Assembly (NCBI GenBank): GCA_030950585.1
Contig: JAUZRG010000090.1
Coordinates: forward strand, 1 to 45,326
Reading direction: 5' to 3'
DNA length: 45,326 bases
DNA from: Mariprofundaceae bacterium
Lineage (GTDB): Bacteria; Pseudomonadota; Zetaproteobacteria; Mariprofundales; Mariprofundaceae
Made by a program: the position numbers and the translations under genes. Shown piece by piece: positions 8,636 through 19,113 of the stretch. A model generated the notes under the pieces. That model made no database searches. It was not told where the DNA came from and saw nothing but the letters and a program-made list of their open reading frames with translations. The number at the start of each line of letters is the position of its first letter. Positions within the stretch are counted from its first letter, which is position 1.

Positions 8636-9286
8636 TCAGTTCAGCCCTCCATAACAATCTTCAATTTCTTGAACAAGGCTTGCATTCACCATTTCTGTGA
8701 GGGCTAAACCTTGCTTTGCTTGAGCACGAATATGTGTGGATGAAATATCAAGAAGTTCATATCTCATCTTCAAAACGTGCCCAGCTGTTTCGTGCCAACT
8801 ACCTGATGCCTTTTTCCAACCATCCAAACAACGAATCACCGTTCCTTGGCGAGGAAAAACACAAATATTACAAAGATCTTGGTGTTGCGGGTAACCATAC
8901 CATTGCTCTAAACCATTAAACGCATCCGCACCCAACAATAAAAGCGGCATGTGCTGCGGGTGCGTTTGATGTAAACGTTGTAACGTTTCTAAGGTCGATG
9001 TGGGATGTGTATTTTGTACTTCCCAATCTAAAACACGTACCCGTGGCACATTCTCATAAATTTTCTCAACCCATGCCAAGCGCTGAAAAGCATTCGACTG
9101 ACCTGAAAGTTGACGATGTATTGCCACACCCACTGGCATCAACCAAACTTGCTGTACCTTGGGAAGAGATAAAGCCTGTGACACCATCGCTTGATGACCC
9201 AAGTGAAATGGGTCAAAACTTCCGCCCATGAGCGCAACAACATGTTGCGCTATTGGCGTATTTCTCCATGCCCAAAAACCACCCAT
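8636..9286 (-). CDS. nadD: Nicotinate-nucleotide adenylyltransferase
   Basis: NadD transfers AMP from ATP to nicotinate mononucleotide on the way to NAD. The nucleotidyltransferase motif [12 protein letters not shown] and the C-terminal ISSTHIR are both clear. The start at 9286 lies inside proA (37 bp overlap). The protein then carries about 19 residues before the ALMGGSF block, somewhat more than usual, but no standard in-frame start occurs between it and the internal ATG at 9229, which would remove the first strand. The stop codon is directly followed by the rsfS ATG. Confidence 0.94.
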   Translation of the reverse strand: MGGFWAWRNTPIAQHVVALMGGSFDPFHLGHQAMVSQALSLPKVQQVWLMPVGVAIHRQLSGQSNAFQRLAWVEKIYENVPRVRVLDWEVQNTHPTSTLETLQRLHQTHPQHMPLLLLGADAFNGLEQWYGYPQHQDLCNICVFPRQGTVIRCLDGWKKASGSWHETAGHVLKMRYELLDISSTHIRAQAKQGLALTEMVNASLVQEIEDCYGGLN

Positions 9287-10518
9287 TTTTGCGTGGTTAA
9301 GCCTTCTAAACCAACAGGTCCACGAACATGCAGGCGATCTGTTGAAATGCCGATTTCAGCACCAAGACCATATTCAAAACCATCAGCAAAACGTGTGCTG
9401 GCATTCCACATCACCGATGAAGAATCCACATCACGAATGAATTGCTGACCTGCTTTGTAATTTTCTGACACAATACTATCTGTATGTGCTGAACCATAAG
9501 TATTAATATGTTCAACCGCTGCTTCGAGGCTAGACACAACACGAATTGAAAGGATCAAAGCGAGGTACTCTGTGGACCAATCTTCTTCTTGAGCAGCTTC
9601 GACTGCACAGCTCGCATTTGTTTTTTCACACCCGCGAACTTCAACACCCTTGGCTTGCAAAGCTGCAATCACTTGTGGCAAAAAGCTTTCTGCAACAGCC
9701 TCATGCACCAACAAGGTTTCAAGCGCATTACAAACACCACAACGCTGTGTTTTGGCATTCACAGCAATATCACTCGCCATCGCTAAATCGGCAGCAGCAT
9801 CAACATAAACATGGCAAATACCATCCAAATGTTTGATCACAGGAATCCTTGCTTCATTGGCAACCCGTTCGGTTAATGAACGACCACCACGGGGAATAAT
9901 CACATCAATATAATCTGATGCACGCAGCATATCACCCACCAAAGCACGGTCAGTGTTATCCACCAACTGCACAGCATCTTGTGCCAAACCACTATCAACC
10001 AACGCCCGCCGCAAACAAGCTGCAAGCACACGGTTAGAATGGATCGACTCAGAGCCACCGCGTAAAATCACGGCATTGCCTGATTTCAAGCAAAGAGCTG
10101 CTGCATCAACGGTCACATTAGGGCGTGATTCATAAATCATACCAATCACGCCAATGGGTGTGCGCATCTTTCCCAACTGAATCCCTGAGGGTTGTTGAAC
10201 CAATTCATTGATGGTTCCCACAGGGTCTGGAAGTGCTGCCACTTGCTCCAAACCTTGGGTCATGGCTTCAATGCGCACTTCATCCAGCATCAATCGATCC
10301 ATCATGGCTTTATCAAGGCCTTTTTCTCGACCCAGTTTCATATCATGCTGATTGGCTGTGATAATGTCGTGATGCTCACGACGCAAAATCGATGCAGCCA
10401 ATAACAAAGCTTGGTTCTTTTGCTTCGATGTGGCCGAACGCATGGGAATAGCCGCTGCTTTGGCCTGTTGACCCAACTTATCCATCAAAGAAACGTTTAC
10501 TTTCTGATTAATTGTCAT
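9250..10518 (-). CDS. proA: Gamma-glutamyl phosphate reductase
   Basis: ProA reduces gamma-glutamyl phosphate to glutamate semialdehyde with NADPH in proline synthesis. The 422 residues contain the family marks [31 protein letters not shown], the catalytic cysteine region [17 protein letters not shown], and the end block [20 protein letters not shown]. The ATG at 10518 is chosen over an upstream TTG at 10530, which would overlap rpoD. It starts 4 nt after the rpoD stop. proB is not in the window, so the two proline genes are separated in this genome. Confidence 0.95.
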   Translation of the reverse strand: MTINQKVNVSLMDKLGQQAKAAAIPMRSATSKQKNQALLLAASILRREHHDIITANQHDMKLGREKGLDKAMMDRLMLDEVRIEAMTQGLEQVAALPDPVGTINELVQQPSGIQLGKMRTPIGVIGMIYESRPNVTVDAAALCLKSGNAVILRGGSESIHSNRVLAACLRRALVDSGLAQDAVQLVDNTDRALVGDMLRASDYIDVIIPRGGRSLTERVANEARIPVIKHLDGICHVYVDAAADLAMASDIAVNAKTQRCGVCNALETLLVHEAVAESFLPQVIAALQAKGVEVRGCEKTNASCAVEAAQEEDWSTEYLALILSIRVVSSLEAAVEHINTYGSAHTDSIVSENYKAGQQFIRDVDSSSVMWNASTRFADGFEYGLGAEIGISTDRLHVRGPVGLEGLTTQKWVVFGHGEIRQ

Positions 10519-10522
10519 GAAT

Positions 10523-12448
10523 TCACACAACCTCAGGGTTTTCAGTGAAACTCTTCAATTTTTGTGAGCGTGAAGGGTGACGCAACTTACGCAAAGCTTT
10601 GGCTTCAATCTGACGAATACGTTCACGGGTTACACCAAATTGTTTGCCAACTTCTTCAAGGGTGTGATCGGTATTCATGCCAATACCAAAACGCATGCGC
10701 AATACTTTTTCTTCTCTTGCTGTTAATGATTCTAAAATTTCCTGCGTGGCTTCGCCCAATGCCTGACCCACAGCACCATCCAAAGGATCGCGCGCATTAT
10801 GATCAGGAACAAAATCACCTAGCTGAGAATCTTCATCATCACCAATCGGTGTTTCCAAAGACACAGGTTCTTTGGTTACTTCAAGAATTTGACGAATTTT
10901 CTCTTCGGGTAGTTCCAAGTGTTCTGCTAATTCTTCAGGTGTGGGTTCACGGCCAATTTCTTGAGAAATCTGACGGGAAACACGCATCATTTTATTAATG
11001 GTTTCAATCATATGCACAGGAATACGAATCGTGCGCGCTTGATCTGCAATGGAGCGTGTAATCGCTTGGCGAATCCACCATGTCGCATAGGTTGAAAACT
11101 TATAACCACGTCGCCATTCAAATTTATCCACAGCTTTCATCAAACCAATGTTGCCTTCTTGAATCAGATCCAAGAAACCCAAGCCACGGTTGGTGTATTT
11201 TTTAGCAATAGAAATCACCAAACGCAAGTTGGCTTCAATCATTTCACGCTTAGCTTGGCGAGACTTCGCTTCACCCATTGCAAGATGACGTGCCACATCT
11301 TTAAGTTCTAATACTTGCATTTCCATTTCTTTTTCAACACGTTTCAAACGACGTTGATTTTCTTTCACACGAATCGTATTTGGTTGAATATTTTCAATCC
11401 ATGCTGCCGAAGGGTCTTCTTTGGCAATAATGTCCATCCAACGTTCATTGGTTTCCATTTTTGGAAAGGTTTCTAAAAACAATTTACGCGGCATTTTTGC
11501 CTTTAAAGCCATTTTACGAATCTCGCGTTCGTAATTACGTGTCCGCTCTACAGCATTTTTAAAACGCTGCACAAGCAATAGAATTTGTTTGTTAGAGAAA
11601 GGAATACTGACCAATTCCTCTAACATACCATCCATGCTTTCTTTAATGCCTTTTTGTAACTTTTTATCACTTGTACGACGTTGTGCTTGTTTGCTTAAAC
11701 GCATAAAACGCGCGTAATGATGTTTGGCTGCTTCAAAATGTTTCAGAGCTTTTTCAAGTTGCTCTTCGCGCGTGATGATGGTTTCCAGCATTGGCGTGCC
11801 ATCAGGTGTTGCTGTGCGCTCACGAATCGCTTTGGATAGCTCTTCTGCATTCAGTTTTTTCTGAGTATCATCAGGCTCTTCTTCATCAGCACGATTCAAA
11901 CGAGATTCATAATCAGCAATTGCCGCTGCATTCACGACTTTATCATCAATTTCCAACACGCCGCGTAAATCCGCATCTTCTTCTTGCGCCATTTCACCCA
12001 GTAGCATGATTTCACGAAAGGTTGCAGGGCAAAGACACAAAGCTTCCAAGACCTGTAAACGACCTTCTTCAATGCGGCGTGCAATTTCAATTTCACCCTC
12101 ACGGGTCAATAACTCAACAGTACCCATTTCACGCAGATACATCCGCACAGGATCATCAATGCGAATCACAGTACCTAAAGTGGTGGTATCCGCACGCAAC
12201 GCAGAATCTTCCTTGCGCAAGCGTTCTTTACGGATGGCATATGCACCTGTGGGTGCACGTTCTGGATCAACAACTTCAATGCCCATTTCGGTAAATAAGT
12301 TGATGACTCTTTCAATTTGATCGGTAGAAACTAAGCCTGATGGCAGATGCTGATTAATGTCGGTATAGGTAATAAAACCTGCAGCACGACCTTGAGCCAT
12401 GAGCTTGCCCATGCCTTGAATACGTAATGCTTCTTCGTTATTTGCCAT
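10523..12448 (-). CDS. rpoD: RNA polymerase primary sigma factor (sigma-70)
   Basis: The housekeeping sigma factor. Region 1.1 lies in the first ~80 residues. Region 1.2 ([21 protein letters not shown]) follows, then a large non-conserved region. Regions 2-4 follow: [39 protein letters not shown] (-10 recognition), EPTPEELA, and the final helix-turn-helix with [20 protein letters not shown]. At 641 residues it is close to E. coli (613). A GAGG lies 5 nt before the ATG, and the start overlaps the dnaG stop by 11 bp. This keeps the dnaG-rpoD part of the classic macromolecular synthesis operon; rpsU is not beside it. Confidence 0.98.
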   Translation of the reverse strand: MANNEEALRIQGMGKLMAQGRAAGFITYTDINQHLPSGLVSTDQIERVINLFTEMGIEVVDPERAPTGAYAIRKERLRKEDSALRADTTTLGTVIRIDDPVRMYLREMGTVELLTREGEIEIARRIEEGRLQVLEALCLCPATFREIMLLGEMAQEEDADLRGVLEIDDKVVNAAAIADYESRLNRADEEEPDDTQKKLNAEELSKAIRERTATPDGTPMLETIITREEQLEKALKHFEAAKHHYARFMRLSKQAQRRTSDKKLQKGIKESMDGMLEELVSIPFSNKQILLLVQRFKNAVERTRNYEREIRKMALKAKMPRKLFLETFPKMETNERWMDIIAKEDPSAAWIENIQPNTIRVKENQRRLKRVEKEMEMQVLELKDVARHLAMGEAKSRQAKREMIEANLRLVISIAKKYTNRGLGFLDLIQEGNIGLMKAVDKFEWRRGYKFSTYATWWIRQAITRSIADQARTIRIPVHMIETINKMMRVSRQISQEIGREPTPEELAEHLELPEEKIRQILEVTKEPVSLETPIGDDEDSQLGDFVPDHNARDPLDGAVGQALGEATQEILESLTAREEKVLRMRFGIGMNTDHTLEEVGKQFGVTRERIRQIEAKALRKLRHPSRSQKLKSFTENPEVV

Positions 12449-14123
12449 GATGACCTCTTTGCTTGACGATCAGTTGCTGTAACTTTTTGCGCAACTGCAC
12501 CTGCATATCAAGTGTTCTATGTTCACCTTGTTGGCCGAGTAGACGGCGAATACTGTTGATTTGTATGCCTAGCTTTAACTCTACAAAGCGTTGCTCACCA
12601 ATGGGCTTTGCAAGCCATCGTGCAATCAGGCTAGGATATGTATCAGTCAGATGAAATATTAGGTGTTGATAGTCCACTTTTTCTTGCAGGGCGCGGGTGT
12701 ATATTTCAAAAAGCGTACGATTGTCAAGATAAATATCTTTTTTCAATGCATCTATTTCATCAATGCGTTGTTTGTTTTGTAAGAAAGCTGCGACAAATTC
12801 TTCTTCATGTACTGGAAAAGATTCTGATTTTTCACTTTCTACTTTTGGTGTGTATTGTAACTGAGATAGTGGTATGCCCACCATTTTTTCCACTTCAATC
12901 TGCCATGCCTTCCTCAAGTATAAATCAGGAATTTGTTGCAACATCTGTTCAGCTTGCCGTGCTGCAAGAGCCTTTCCCTGAGCATCCCTTGCAAACATTT
13001 TTGCCAAACCTTGTAACCAAGTATCAATCATGGAATTCGCTTCTTCTAAGCGTTTCATAAAAGACTCACGCCCTTCTAAGCGCACCATGCTATCAGGATC
13101 TTGGCCTTGCGGTAGATATAAAAATTTGGGTGCATGCGAAGCCTGAAGTAATGGTAGAATATTTTCTAACACACGCCAAGCGGCTTTTCTGCCAGCGGTA
13201 TCACCATCAAAACAAAAAATTGGCGAAGGATATAAGCGCAATAACATGCGCAACTGTGTTTCACTGGTGGCTGTGCCCAAAGGCGCAACCGCTGTAGGAA
13301 TACCATGCGCTGCCAAAATCAGCACATCCATATAACCTTCCACCAATAAAACTTGTTTGTTTTTACGAATGTGATCACGATGCTCAAAAGCCGCATACAA
13401 AAGTTGCGATTTATGAAAATAATCGGTTTCTGGTGAATTTAAATATTTGGCTTGGTGACCCGAAAGTGTCCGACCGCCAAAACCCACCACTTTACCTTGT
13501 TGATTGCGAATCGGAAACATCAAACGATCTCTAAAACGATCCCCATAATCACCTTGATCACTACGAAACAACACACCGACTGCTTCTAGTTGAGCTAATC
13601 TGCGTGAATCAGAGCCAAACTTCTGACGTAAGAAACCATAACCATCGGGTGCGTAACCCAATTCATAGGTTTTTTGCACATGCAAAGGTAAACCTCGTTC
13701 TTGTAAATAAAGCTGTGCTTTTTTGGCATTGGCTGACTGCAAAGCTTGTACGAAAACATCATTCACACGCGCCAATAAATCATGTGCATGGTGATAAATC
13801 GCTTGTTTCTGAGGTGAATAATCATCTTGCTGGGGCAAGATCATGCCGTGTCTTTCTGCTAAATAAGCCACAGCTTCAGGAAAGTTATAACCATCATGTT
13901 CGATCAAAAACTGAAAGGCACCCCCACCCTTCCCACAACCAAAGCAATAAAACATTTGGCGTTGTGCAGACACGGAAAAAGACGGTGTTTTCTCATGGTG
14001 AAATGGACAAAGACCACTCAAATTAGAGCCTGATTTTTTTAACTTCACATGGGGTTCAATGAGGTCAACAATATCGGTCTGTGCCAAAACTTGATCAATA
14101 AAAGATTGGGGTATACGGCTCAT
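12438..14123 (-). CDS. dnaG: DNA primase
   Basis: DnaG makes RNA primers at the replication fork. The zinc finger ([21 protein letters not shown], residues ~39-65), the primase core, the TOPRIM domain ([22 protein letters not shown]) and a helicase-binding C-terminal part (~430-561) are all visible. The C-terminal part is weakly conserved, as expected, and somewhat short compared with E. coli (581 total). It lies 40 nt after a pilin-like gene and overlaps rpoD. The upstream gap holds no convincing promoter, so transcription may continue from the pilin genes. Confidence 0.97.
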   Translation of the reverse strand: MSRIPQSFIDQVLAQTDIVDLIEPHVKLKKSGSNLSGLCPFHHEKTPSFSVSAQRQMFYCFGCGKGGGAFQFLIEHDGYNFPEAVAYLAERHGMILPQQDDYSPQKQAIYHHAHDLLARVNDVFVQALQSANAKKAQLYLQERGLPLHVQKTYELGYAPDGYGFLRQKFGSDSRRLAQLEAVGVLFRSDQGDYGDRFRDRLMFPIRNQQGKVVGFGGRTLSGHQAKYLNSPETDYFHKSQLLYAAFEHRDHIRKNKQVLLVEGYMDVLILAAHGIPTAVAPLGTATSETQLRMLLRLYPSPIFCFDGDTAGRKAAWRVLENILPLLQASHAPKFLYLPQGQDPDSMVRLEGRESFMKRLEEANSMIDTWLQGLAKMFARDAQGKALAARQAEQMLQQIPDLYLRKAWQIEVEKMVGIPLSQLQYTPKVESEKSESFPVHEEEFVAAFLQNKQRIDEIDALKKDIYLDNRTLFEIYTRALQEKVDYQHLIFHLTDTYPSLIARWLAKPIGEQRFVELKLGIQINSIRRLLGQQGEHRTLDMQVQLRKKLQQLIVKQRGHHGK

Positions 14124-14163
14124 AGGAGCCTGAATTAAAGCACAAGCAAGCGCCGATTACACA

Positions 14164-14649
14164 CTAAAAACGACAACTCACAGGTAAAAAGCGACTTTCA
14201 AGCGTGCCAATGTGCTCGCCACCCATCACTTTCATGCCTTTGGGAACGGAAGCATAGGCACAAACCCAACTGATCGGCACACGGGGCTCACCTGCCACAA
14301 TAGCAGGGCGCAACACCAAAGTTTTCCCTTGCACATTTGCATTCACTTTTTTACCTAAAGTCAGGTATAAAGCCCCTTGCTTGACTTCAAGACTCTCTAA
14401 AAAATTACCCATGATTTTTTGTGCATCGGGTAAGCCTGCTTCGGCATTATCTTTAGGAAAATCGGCCCGTTCTTTATAGTAAAACTCGATGGCATCTTGT
14501 CCCATTTCCGCAATTTTCAAAGCCTCTTGTACTTGGACACGAATCATACGATCATGCACAGATGGCAAGGCAATCGTGGCTAAAATACTCACAATAGACA
14601 TCACAATCAGAAGCTCAAATAAGGTAAACCCTGCTTTATCAATCTGCAT
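14164..14649 (-). CDS. Type IV pilin / pseudopilin-like protein
   Basis: A short secreted pilin-like subunit. The prepilin signature is plain: a short charged leader, then AG/FTLFELLIVMSIVSILATIALP, with Phe+1 and Glu+5 of the mature protein. ATG at 14649 is preferred because AAGGAG lies 5 nt upstream. The C-terminal region has two cysteines (SWVCAYA and VSCRF) that could close a disulfide loop as in type IV pilins. The segment EAGLPDAQKI..GNFLESLEV resembles the middle of the companion pilin at 15673-16137, so the two genes are probably paralogues. It is the third gene of a pilin, GspF-like, pilin set and is followed by dnaG. Its function is unknown. Confidence 0.85.
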   Translation of the reverse strand: MQIDKAGFTLFELLIVMSIVSILATIALPSVHDRMIRVQVQEALKIAEMGQDAIEFYYKERADFPKDNAEAGLPDAQKIMGNFLESLEVKQGALYLTLGKKVNANVQGKTLVLRPAIVAGEPRVPISWVCAYASVPKGMKVMGGEHIGTLESRFLPVSCRF

Positions 14650-14658
14650 CATCACTCC

Positions 14659-15672
14659 TTATATACCACTAGTCATCTGAAAGATGGGCCAATAGATGGC
14701 AATAACCATGCTCCCGATCAACACACCAACAGTGATCATCAAAAACAATCGACTCCATATATTAAAACGTTCCAAACAATCATTGGCTAACTCAACGGCT
14801 TGTGCTGCCAAGTAAGGGCATGCTTCATGCAACAAATGAGCTTCTTTGGCAGCAGATAGCATGCGTGTAAAAGCATCAGGAAAAAATGAAATTTGCCGCA
14901 AACATGCCACCACATCATCTTGACCTTGAAACGCCTTTTGCCACTCCTCACGATAAACGGGATTAGATAAAGTCGAGGCCACAACAACAAGGCTTTCTTT
15001 GGACTTGCTCCCTTGAGATAGCACGACACCCATCGTATAAAGTAACTCTGATATGGTCATAAATTGTAAGCTTGTTTTAAGTATTGGGATGCGCAGCAGC
15101 AGTTGAAAACGAACAAGCTTATTCTTTTTAAAAAGAAGCACTAAACCAAACATACAAGATACAACGAGCCACCAAAAATCAACCAACCAATCAGCTATCC
15201 CCATAAAAAGAAGAGTCGGCAAAGGCAAGTCTTGCCTCATAGAGAGGTACATCTCAGCAAACATCGGCATCACAAAAATCAATAATATCAAACTGAGTAA
15301 AACACAGGTAAAAATTACAATAACGGGGTAACTTAAGGCTTTCAATAAAACACGCATCACAGAAAAATGATCTTTTCGGTGTGCAAGATGGCTTAGTATG
15401 GATGCAAGACAGCGTTGGGATTCACCCAATCGAATTAAACTTAACGTACCTTGATCAATGAATTGAGGATACGCAGATAAAGCATCTGCCAAACTGGCAT
15501 TTTTTTGATATGCCTCAAACAGAGATAGCATCAAAGCATCTTGTTGCTGTGAAACAGGATCTATACTCAAGTATTCAAAGGAACTTAAAAGGCTTTTCCC
15601 CTGTTGCTGCAACATGGAAAGCTCATGCCAGAAATATTTAATTTGGCTAGCATGGAAACGGTGTTTAGCCAT
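14659..15672 (-). CDS. Type II secretion / type IV pilus inner-membrane platform protein (GspF/PilC-like)
   Basis: An inner-membrane protein of the GspF/PilC family that anchors pilus or pseudopilus assembly. At 337 residues it is a little shorter than usual (~400). It holds two F-domain halves (~15-125 and ~205-320) and hydrophobic segments near residues 112-135, 155-180 and 310-332. The pattern YPVIVIFTCVLLSLILLIFVMPMF after the first half is typical. The start codon directly follows the stop of the first pilin, whose last codons supply an AAGGAG. No ATPase, prepilin peptidase or secretin gene lies nearby, so it must share these with another locus or be vestigial. Confidence 0.85.
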   Translation of the reverse strand: MAKHRFHASQIKYFWHELSMLQQQGKSLLSSFEYLSIDPVSQQQDALMLSLFEAYQKNASLADALSAYPQFIDQGTLSLIRLGESQRCLASILSHLAHRKDHFSVMRVLLKALSYPVIVIFTCVLLSLILLIFVMPMFAEMYLSMRQDLPLPTLLFMGIADWLVDFWWLVVSCMFGLVLLFKKNKLVRFQLLLRIPILKTSLQFMTISELLYTMGVVLSQGSKSKESLVVVASTLSNPVYREEWQKAFQGQDDVVACLRQISFFPDAFTRMLSAAKEAHLLHEACPYLAAQAVELANDCLERFNIWSRLFLMITVGVLIGSMVIAIYWPIFQMTSGI

Positions 15673-16137
15673 TTAAAGCTCCTTATTGCTTGCTACTTTT
15701 TCCACTTGGCTGGGTAACTGATAGTCACTAGGAATAGGCATCCAAGGACGAAGCCACAACACAGGGCTTCCAGAAGACGTTTTATGAATCACAGGACGCA
15801 ACTCAAAGCTTTTGTTTTTTTCGGCATTATAAAGTTTATCTTCTTTCATCCGCACATGAATAGTCCCATGTTCAATGTGTACACTTTGCACGTACTGACC
15901 TTGAATCTTTTCAGCAGCCATCATACCAGCCTCTTGGTTATTCGCAGGAAAACGGCCAGTATAATCATAATATGCCAAGACATCTTTTTTATATGAGCCA
16001 GCAAAAGTTGCTGCCTCTGTCATTTTGGCTTGATCTCGAACAGGATGAAAATTAGGTATACTAACCGCCATTAAAATACCCATAATGGCAACCACAATCA
16101 TCAGTTCAATCAGTGTAAAACCTTCTTGTTGGTTCAT
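15673..16137 (-). CDS. Type IV pilin / pseudopilin-like protein
   Basis: A prepilin with a six-residue leader and cleavage site MNQQEG/FTLIELMIVVAIMGILM; Glu+5 is present. ATG at 16137 is chosen because GAGG lies 7 nt upstream; an ATG 18 nt further up has no such signal. The soluble domain contains YYDYTGRFPANNQEAGM and GQYVQSVHIEHGTIHV, which recall the beta-sheet part of Neisseria-type pilins. It lacks the two C-terminal cysteines of its likely paralogue at 14164-14649. As the first gene of the long minus-strand run, it may be where transcription of the run begins. Confidence 0.86.
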   Translation of the reverse strand: MNQQEGFTLIELMIVVAIMGILMAVSIPNFHPVRDQAKMTEAATFAGSYKKDVLAYYDYTGRFPANNQEAGMMAAEKIQGQYVQSVHIEHGTIHVRMKEDKLYNAEKNKSFELRPVIHKTSSGSPVLWLRPWMPIPSDYQLPSQVEKVASNKEL

Positions 16138-16284
16138 CGGAAACCTCAAAAGCATGTAAGTATAGCGAAATATTGGCAGATATACTACGTAATATCCATA
16201 TGTTTTGTATGATCGTAGAAATCAGAGCGACCTTAAGCAATAGAAGGTCAAATGCCATCTGGGCAGCTAAAGACATCTGCTAAA

Positions 16285-16302
16285 GCCAAGTTTAGACTTG
16301 GC
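16285..16302. promoter_or_regulatory. Inverted repeat upstream of arsM-like gene
   Basis: A perfect 7-bp inverted repeat (GCCAAGT, 4-nt loop TTAG, ACTTGGC) ends 32 nt before the arsM-like GTG. It has no T-run after it, so it is not a normal terminator. It could be an operator or a small RNA hairpin. No arsR-like regulator is in the window, so the role is open. Confidence 0.3.
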
Positions 16303-16334
16303 CTACTTTAATTTTGAATTCAGGAGTATCTATT

Positions 16335-17138
16335 GTGAGTGAAACAAAGAAAGATAATGTTCGCGTTCATGTGCGCCAAAGTTATGCCAATGTTGCGAAG
16401 GCGAGCAATTCAGGTTGCGGTACAAGTGATGCCGATAGCTGTTGTGGTGTCGCTTCCCAAGATGATATTGAACAGTTATTTTCAACACGTTTAGGCTATT
16501 CTCAAGAAGACGTGGAAGCCGTTCCCGAAGGTGCTGACATGGGCTTGGGTTGTGGCAACCCCAAAGCCATTGCCTCACTCAAATGTGGTGAAACGGTGCT
16601 TGATTTGGGCAGTGGTGGTGGCTTTGATTGTTTTCTTGCTGCACCCGAAGTCGGCAGCACTGGCCGCGTGATCGGCATCGACATGACCCCTGAAATGCTT
16701 TCAAAAGCACGAAATAATGCTGAAAAAAGTCAATTTAAACATGTCGAATTTCGTTTAGGTGAAATTGAATATTTACCTGTTGCTGACCAAAGCATTGATG
16801 TCATTATCTCTAACTGTGTGGTGAACCTATCACCCAACAAACAACAAGTTTTTCATGAAGCTTTTCGCGTGCTTAAACAAGGCGGACGACTCGCTATCTC
16901 TGATGTGGTTGCGACCGCTGAAATGCCCGAAGAGATGAAAAACGATCCAAAATTATATGCTGGCTGCATGGCAGGTGCCAGTATGATTGATGACTTGGAA
17001 AGCATGATGCAAAAAGCAGGTTTTTCTCAAATCAAGATCACACCCAAAGACGAGTCCAGAGAATTCATTCGTGATTGGGCACCAGGACGTGGTGTCGAAG
17101 ATTATGTCTTGTCTGCTCATATCGAAGCGGTGAAGTAG
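16335..17138 (+). CDS. arsM: Arsenite methyltransferase-like SAM enzyme
   Basis: A class I methyltransferase of the ArsM family, which adds methyl groups to As(III). The cysteines expected for arsenic binding are present: SCCG near residue 39, the SNCVVNLSP cysteine and the AGCMAGA cysteine. The SAM loop is VLDLGSGGGFDCFLAA. GTG at 16335 is chosen because AGGAG lies 8 nt upstream; a TTG 21 nt earlier has no such site. The length of 267 residues fits short bacterial ArsM proteins. It stands alone between divergent pilin genes and convergent uvrB, so it is probably a single-gene transcript. Substrate is inferred from the cysteines only. Confidence 0.88.
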   Translation: MSETKKDNVRVHVRQSYANVAKASNSGCGTSDADSCCGVASQDDIEQLFSTRLGYSQEDVEAVPEGADMGLGCGNPKAIASLKCGETVLDLGSGGGFDCFLAAPEVGSTGRVIGIDMTPEMLSKARNNAEKSQFKHVEFRLGEIEYLPVADQSIDVIISNCVVNLSPNKQQVFHEAFRVLKQGGRLAISDVVATAEMPEEMKNDPKLYAGCMAGASMIDDLESMMQKAGFSQIKITPKDESREFIRDWAPGRGVEDYVLSAHIEAVK

Positions 17139-17144
17139 ATAACT

Positions 17145-17175
17145 GTGACCTTCGTGTGAACGAAGGTCACTTTTT
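17145..17175 (+). terminator. Rho-independent terminator after arsM
   Basis: A perfect 11-bp stem (GTGACCTTCGT / ACGAAGGTCAC, 17145-17155 and 17160-17170) with the 4-nt loop GTGA is followed by TTTTT (17171-17175). It overlaps the uvrB stop codon at 17174-17176. On the minus strand no T-run follows, so it mainly serves arsM. Confidence 0.9.
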
Positions 17176-19108
17176 AACTTTCCATTCTTTTTTGCAACGC
17201 CTTCATCTTTTCCCTAAGCGCAATGGCATCTTCAAACTGCAACAGTTCCGCCGCTTCAAACATCTCTTTTTCAAGGCTCACAAGCATGGCTGGAATGCTT
17301 TGTTTTGGAATGTGTTGATGATCGCTCAATTCAATCTGTTTTTCTTTGATGCTTTTCACCACAGTCATCGGTGTGATGCCGTGTTCTTTATTGTGCTTTA
17401 ACTGCAACTCTCGCCGACGTGCTGTTTCATCCATCGCCGCTTGCATCGATTTGGTGGTTTTATCTGCATACAGCACCACATAAGCATCTTGATTGCGTGC
17501 AGCACGACCGATGGTTTGAATCAAACTACGGTAATCCCTTAGAAAACCTTCTTTATCGGCATCTAAAATAGCGATAAAACCCACTTCTGGAATATCTAAA
17601 CCTTCACGTAACAAGTTAATGCCCACCAAGACATCGAATTCACCCAAGCGCAACTGACGAATAATTTCTGCACGTTGTAAGGTATCAATATCTGAGTGTA
17701 AATAGCGTGCTTGAATCCCTTTGCCTGCTAAGAACTCACTGAGTTCTTCAGCCATTCGTTTGGTTAAAGTGGTGACCAAAGCACGGTTATTGTTTTCAAT
17801 CACACGATCTAGCTCAGCCTTAAGGTCATCCATTTGGCCTTGAATGGGGCGCACATAAACATTGGGATCTACCAACCCCGTTGGGCGAATCACTTGTTCC
17901 ACCACTTGCGAAGCAAGGCTTTTTTCATAATCACCGAGGGTTGCAGACACAAAAACAACCTGATTCTCTTGTAAATATTGCTCAAACTCTTCGTACTTCA
18001 AGGGTCGATTATCTAAGGCACAAGGCAAACGAAAGCCATAATCCACTAAGTTTTGTTTGCGTGAACGATCACCACGGTACATGCCATGATACTGCGGAAT
18101 GGTTTGATGGCTTTCATCGATAAAAATAAGAGAATCTTTTGGAAAATAGTTCAATAGGCAAAAAGGCGGCTCACCCGTTTGGCGCTCTTCAAAATGAATG
18201 GAATAATTTTCAATGCCTCGGCACGATCCTGTTTCCTTGATCATTTCCAAATCATGTTCTGTGCGTTGTTTGAGACGATGCGCTTCCAACATATCTAATT
18301 GAGGCAAACGCTCTTCCAACTCTTTGCCTATCCTCAGAATTGCTTTATCCATCTTATCTTGAGGCAACACAAAGTGACGGGCTGGATACACATAGTAATA
18401 ATCCATATCCTCAATCAAGGAAGCATTGAGCTTATCCACCTCGCTGAGACGTTCAATTTCATCACCAAACATTTCAACCCGAATAATATTCGAGGCATAG
18501 GCTGGAATAATATCAATGGTATCGCCACGCACACGGAAGGAGCCTGATTTTAAATCAATATCGGCACGTTCATATTGCGCATCAATAAGTTGGCGCAGTA
18601 GTTCTCGGCGTTCGATGACCATGCCTACCGACATCTCAAAACCCATTTTACTAAAATCCGCAGGGTCACCCAAACCATAAATAGCCGACACAGAGGCCAC
18701 GACCAACACATCTTGGCGTTGTGCCAAAGACGCTGTGGTCGAAAGGCGCATGCGCTCCAAGGTGTCATTGGTCTTGGCATCCTTTTCAATATAAACATCA
18801 CGGGATGGCATATACGATTCAGGCTGATAATAATCATAATAGGACACAAAGTACTCAACACGATTTTCTGGAAAAAAATCACAAAACTCATGATAAAGCT
18901 GTGCCGCCAAGGTCTTATTGTGTGCCAAAACCAAGGTTGGCTTTTGTATTTGCGCCACCACATTAGCCATCGTAAAAGTCTTACCTGAGCCAGTCACGCC
19001 CATTAAAGCTTGAAACCGCTCACCTTTTTGACAAGCTTTTACCAGCTTTTCAATCGCCGCAGGCTGACTACCCGCAGGCTGATAAGGTGCATGAAGTTTG
19101 AACTTCAT
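17174..19108 (-). CDS. uvrB: Excinuclease ABC subunit B
   Basis: UvrB is the damage-verifying helicase-like subunit of nucleotide excision repair. Present are the Walker A motif (GVTGSGKT, near residue 39), the beta-hairpin region YYDYYQPESYMP, the DE-box (FIDESH), the QTIGRAARN motif VI and the C-terminal UVR domain (SLEKEMFEAAELLQFEDAIALREK) that contacts UvrC. At 644 residues it is slightly shorter than E. coli UvrB (673). It starts 5 nt after the DUF411 gene stop, so the two are likely co-transcribed. Confidence 0.98.
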   Translation of the reverse strand: MKFKLHAPYQPAGSQPAAIEKLVKACQKGERFQALMGVTGSGKTFTMANVVAQIQKPTLVLAHNKTLAAQLYHEFCDFFPENRVEYFVSYYDYYQPESYMPSRDVYIEKDAKTNDTLERMRLSTTASLAQRQDVLVVASVSAIYGLGDPADFSKMGFEMSVGMVIERRELLRQLIDAQYERADIDLKSGSFRVRGDTIDIIPAYASNIIRVEMFGDEIERLSEVDKLNASLIEDMDYYYVYPARHFVLPQDKMDKAILRIGKELEERLPQLDMLEAHRLKQRTEHDLEMIKETGSCRGIENYSIHFEERQTGEPPFCLLNYFPKDSLIFIDESHQTIPQYHGMYRGDRSRKQNLVDYGFRLPCALDNRPLKYEEFEQYLQENQVVFVSATLGDYEKSLASQVVEQVIRPTGLVDPNVYVRPIQGQMDDLKAELDRVIENNNRALVTTLTKRMAEELSEFLAGKGIQARYLHSDIDTLQRAEIIRQLRLGEFDVLVGINLLREGLDIPEVGFIAILDADKEGFLRDYRSLIQTIGRAARNQDAYVVLYADKTTKSMQAAMDETARRRELQLKHNKEHGITPMTVVKSIKEKQIELSDHQHIPKQSIPAMLVSLEKEMFEAAELLQFEDAIALREKMKALQKRMES

Positions 19109-19113
19109 ATCAA

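Noticed and set aside
10564-10998. Plus-strand frame of 144 codons opposite rpoD
   Set aside because: It mirrors the strongly conserved sigma regions 3 and 4; the frame is open because of codon bias in rpoD.
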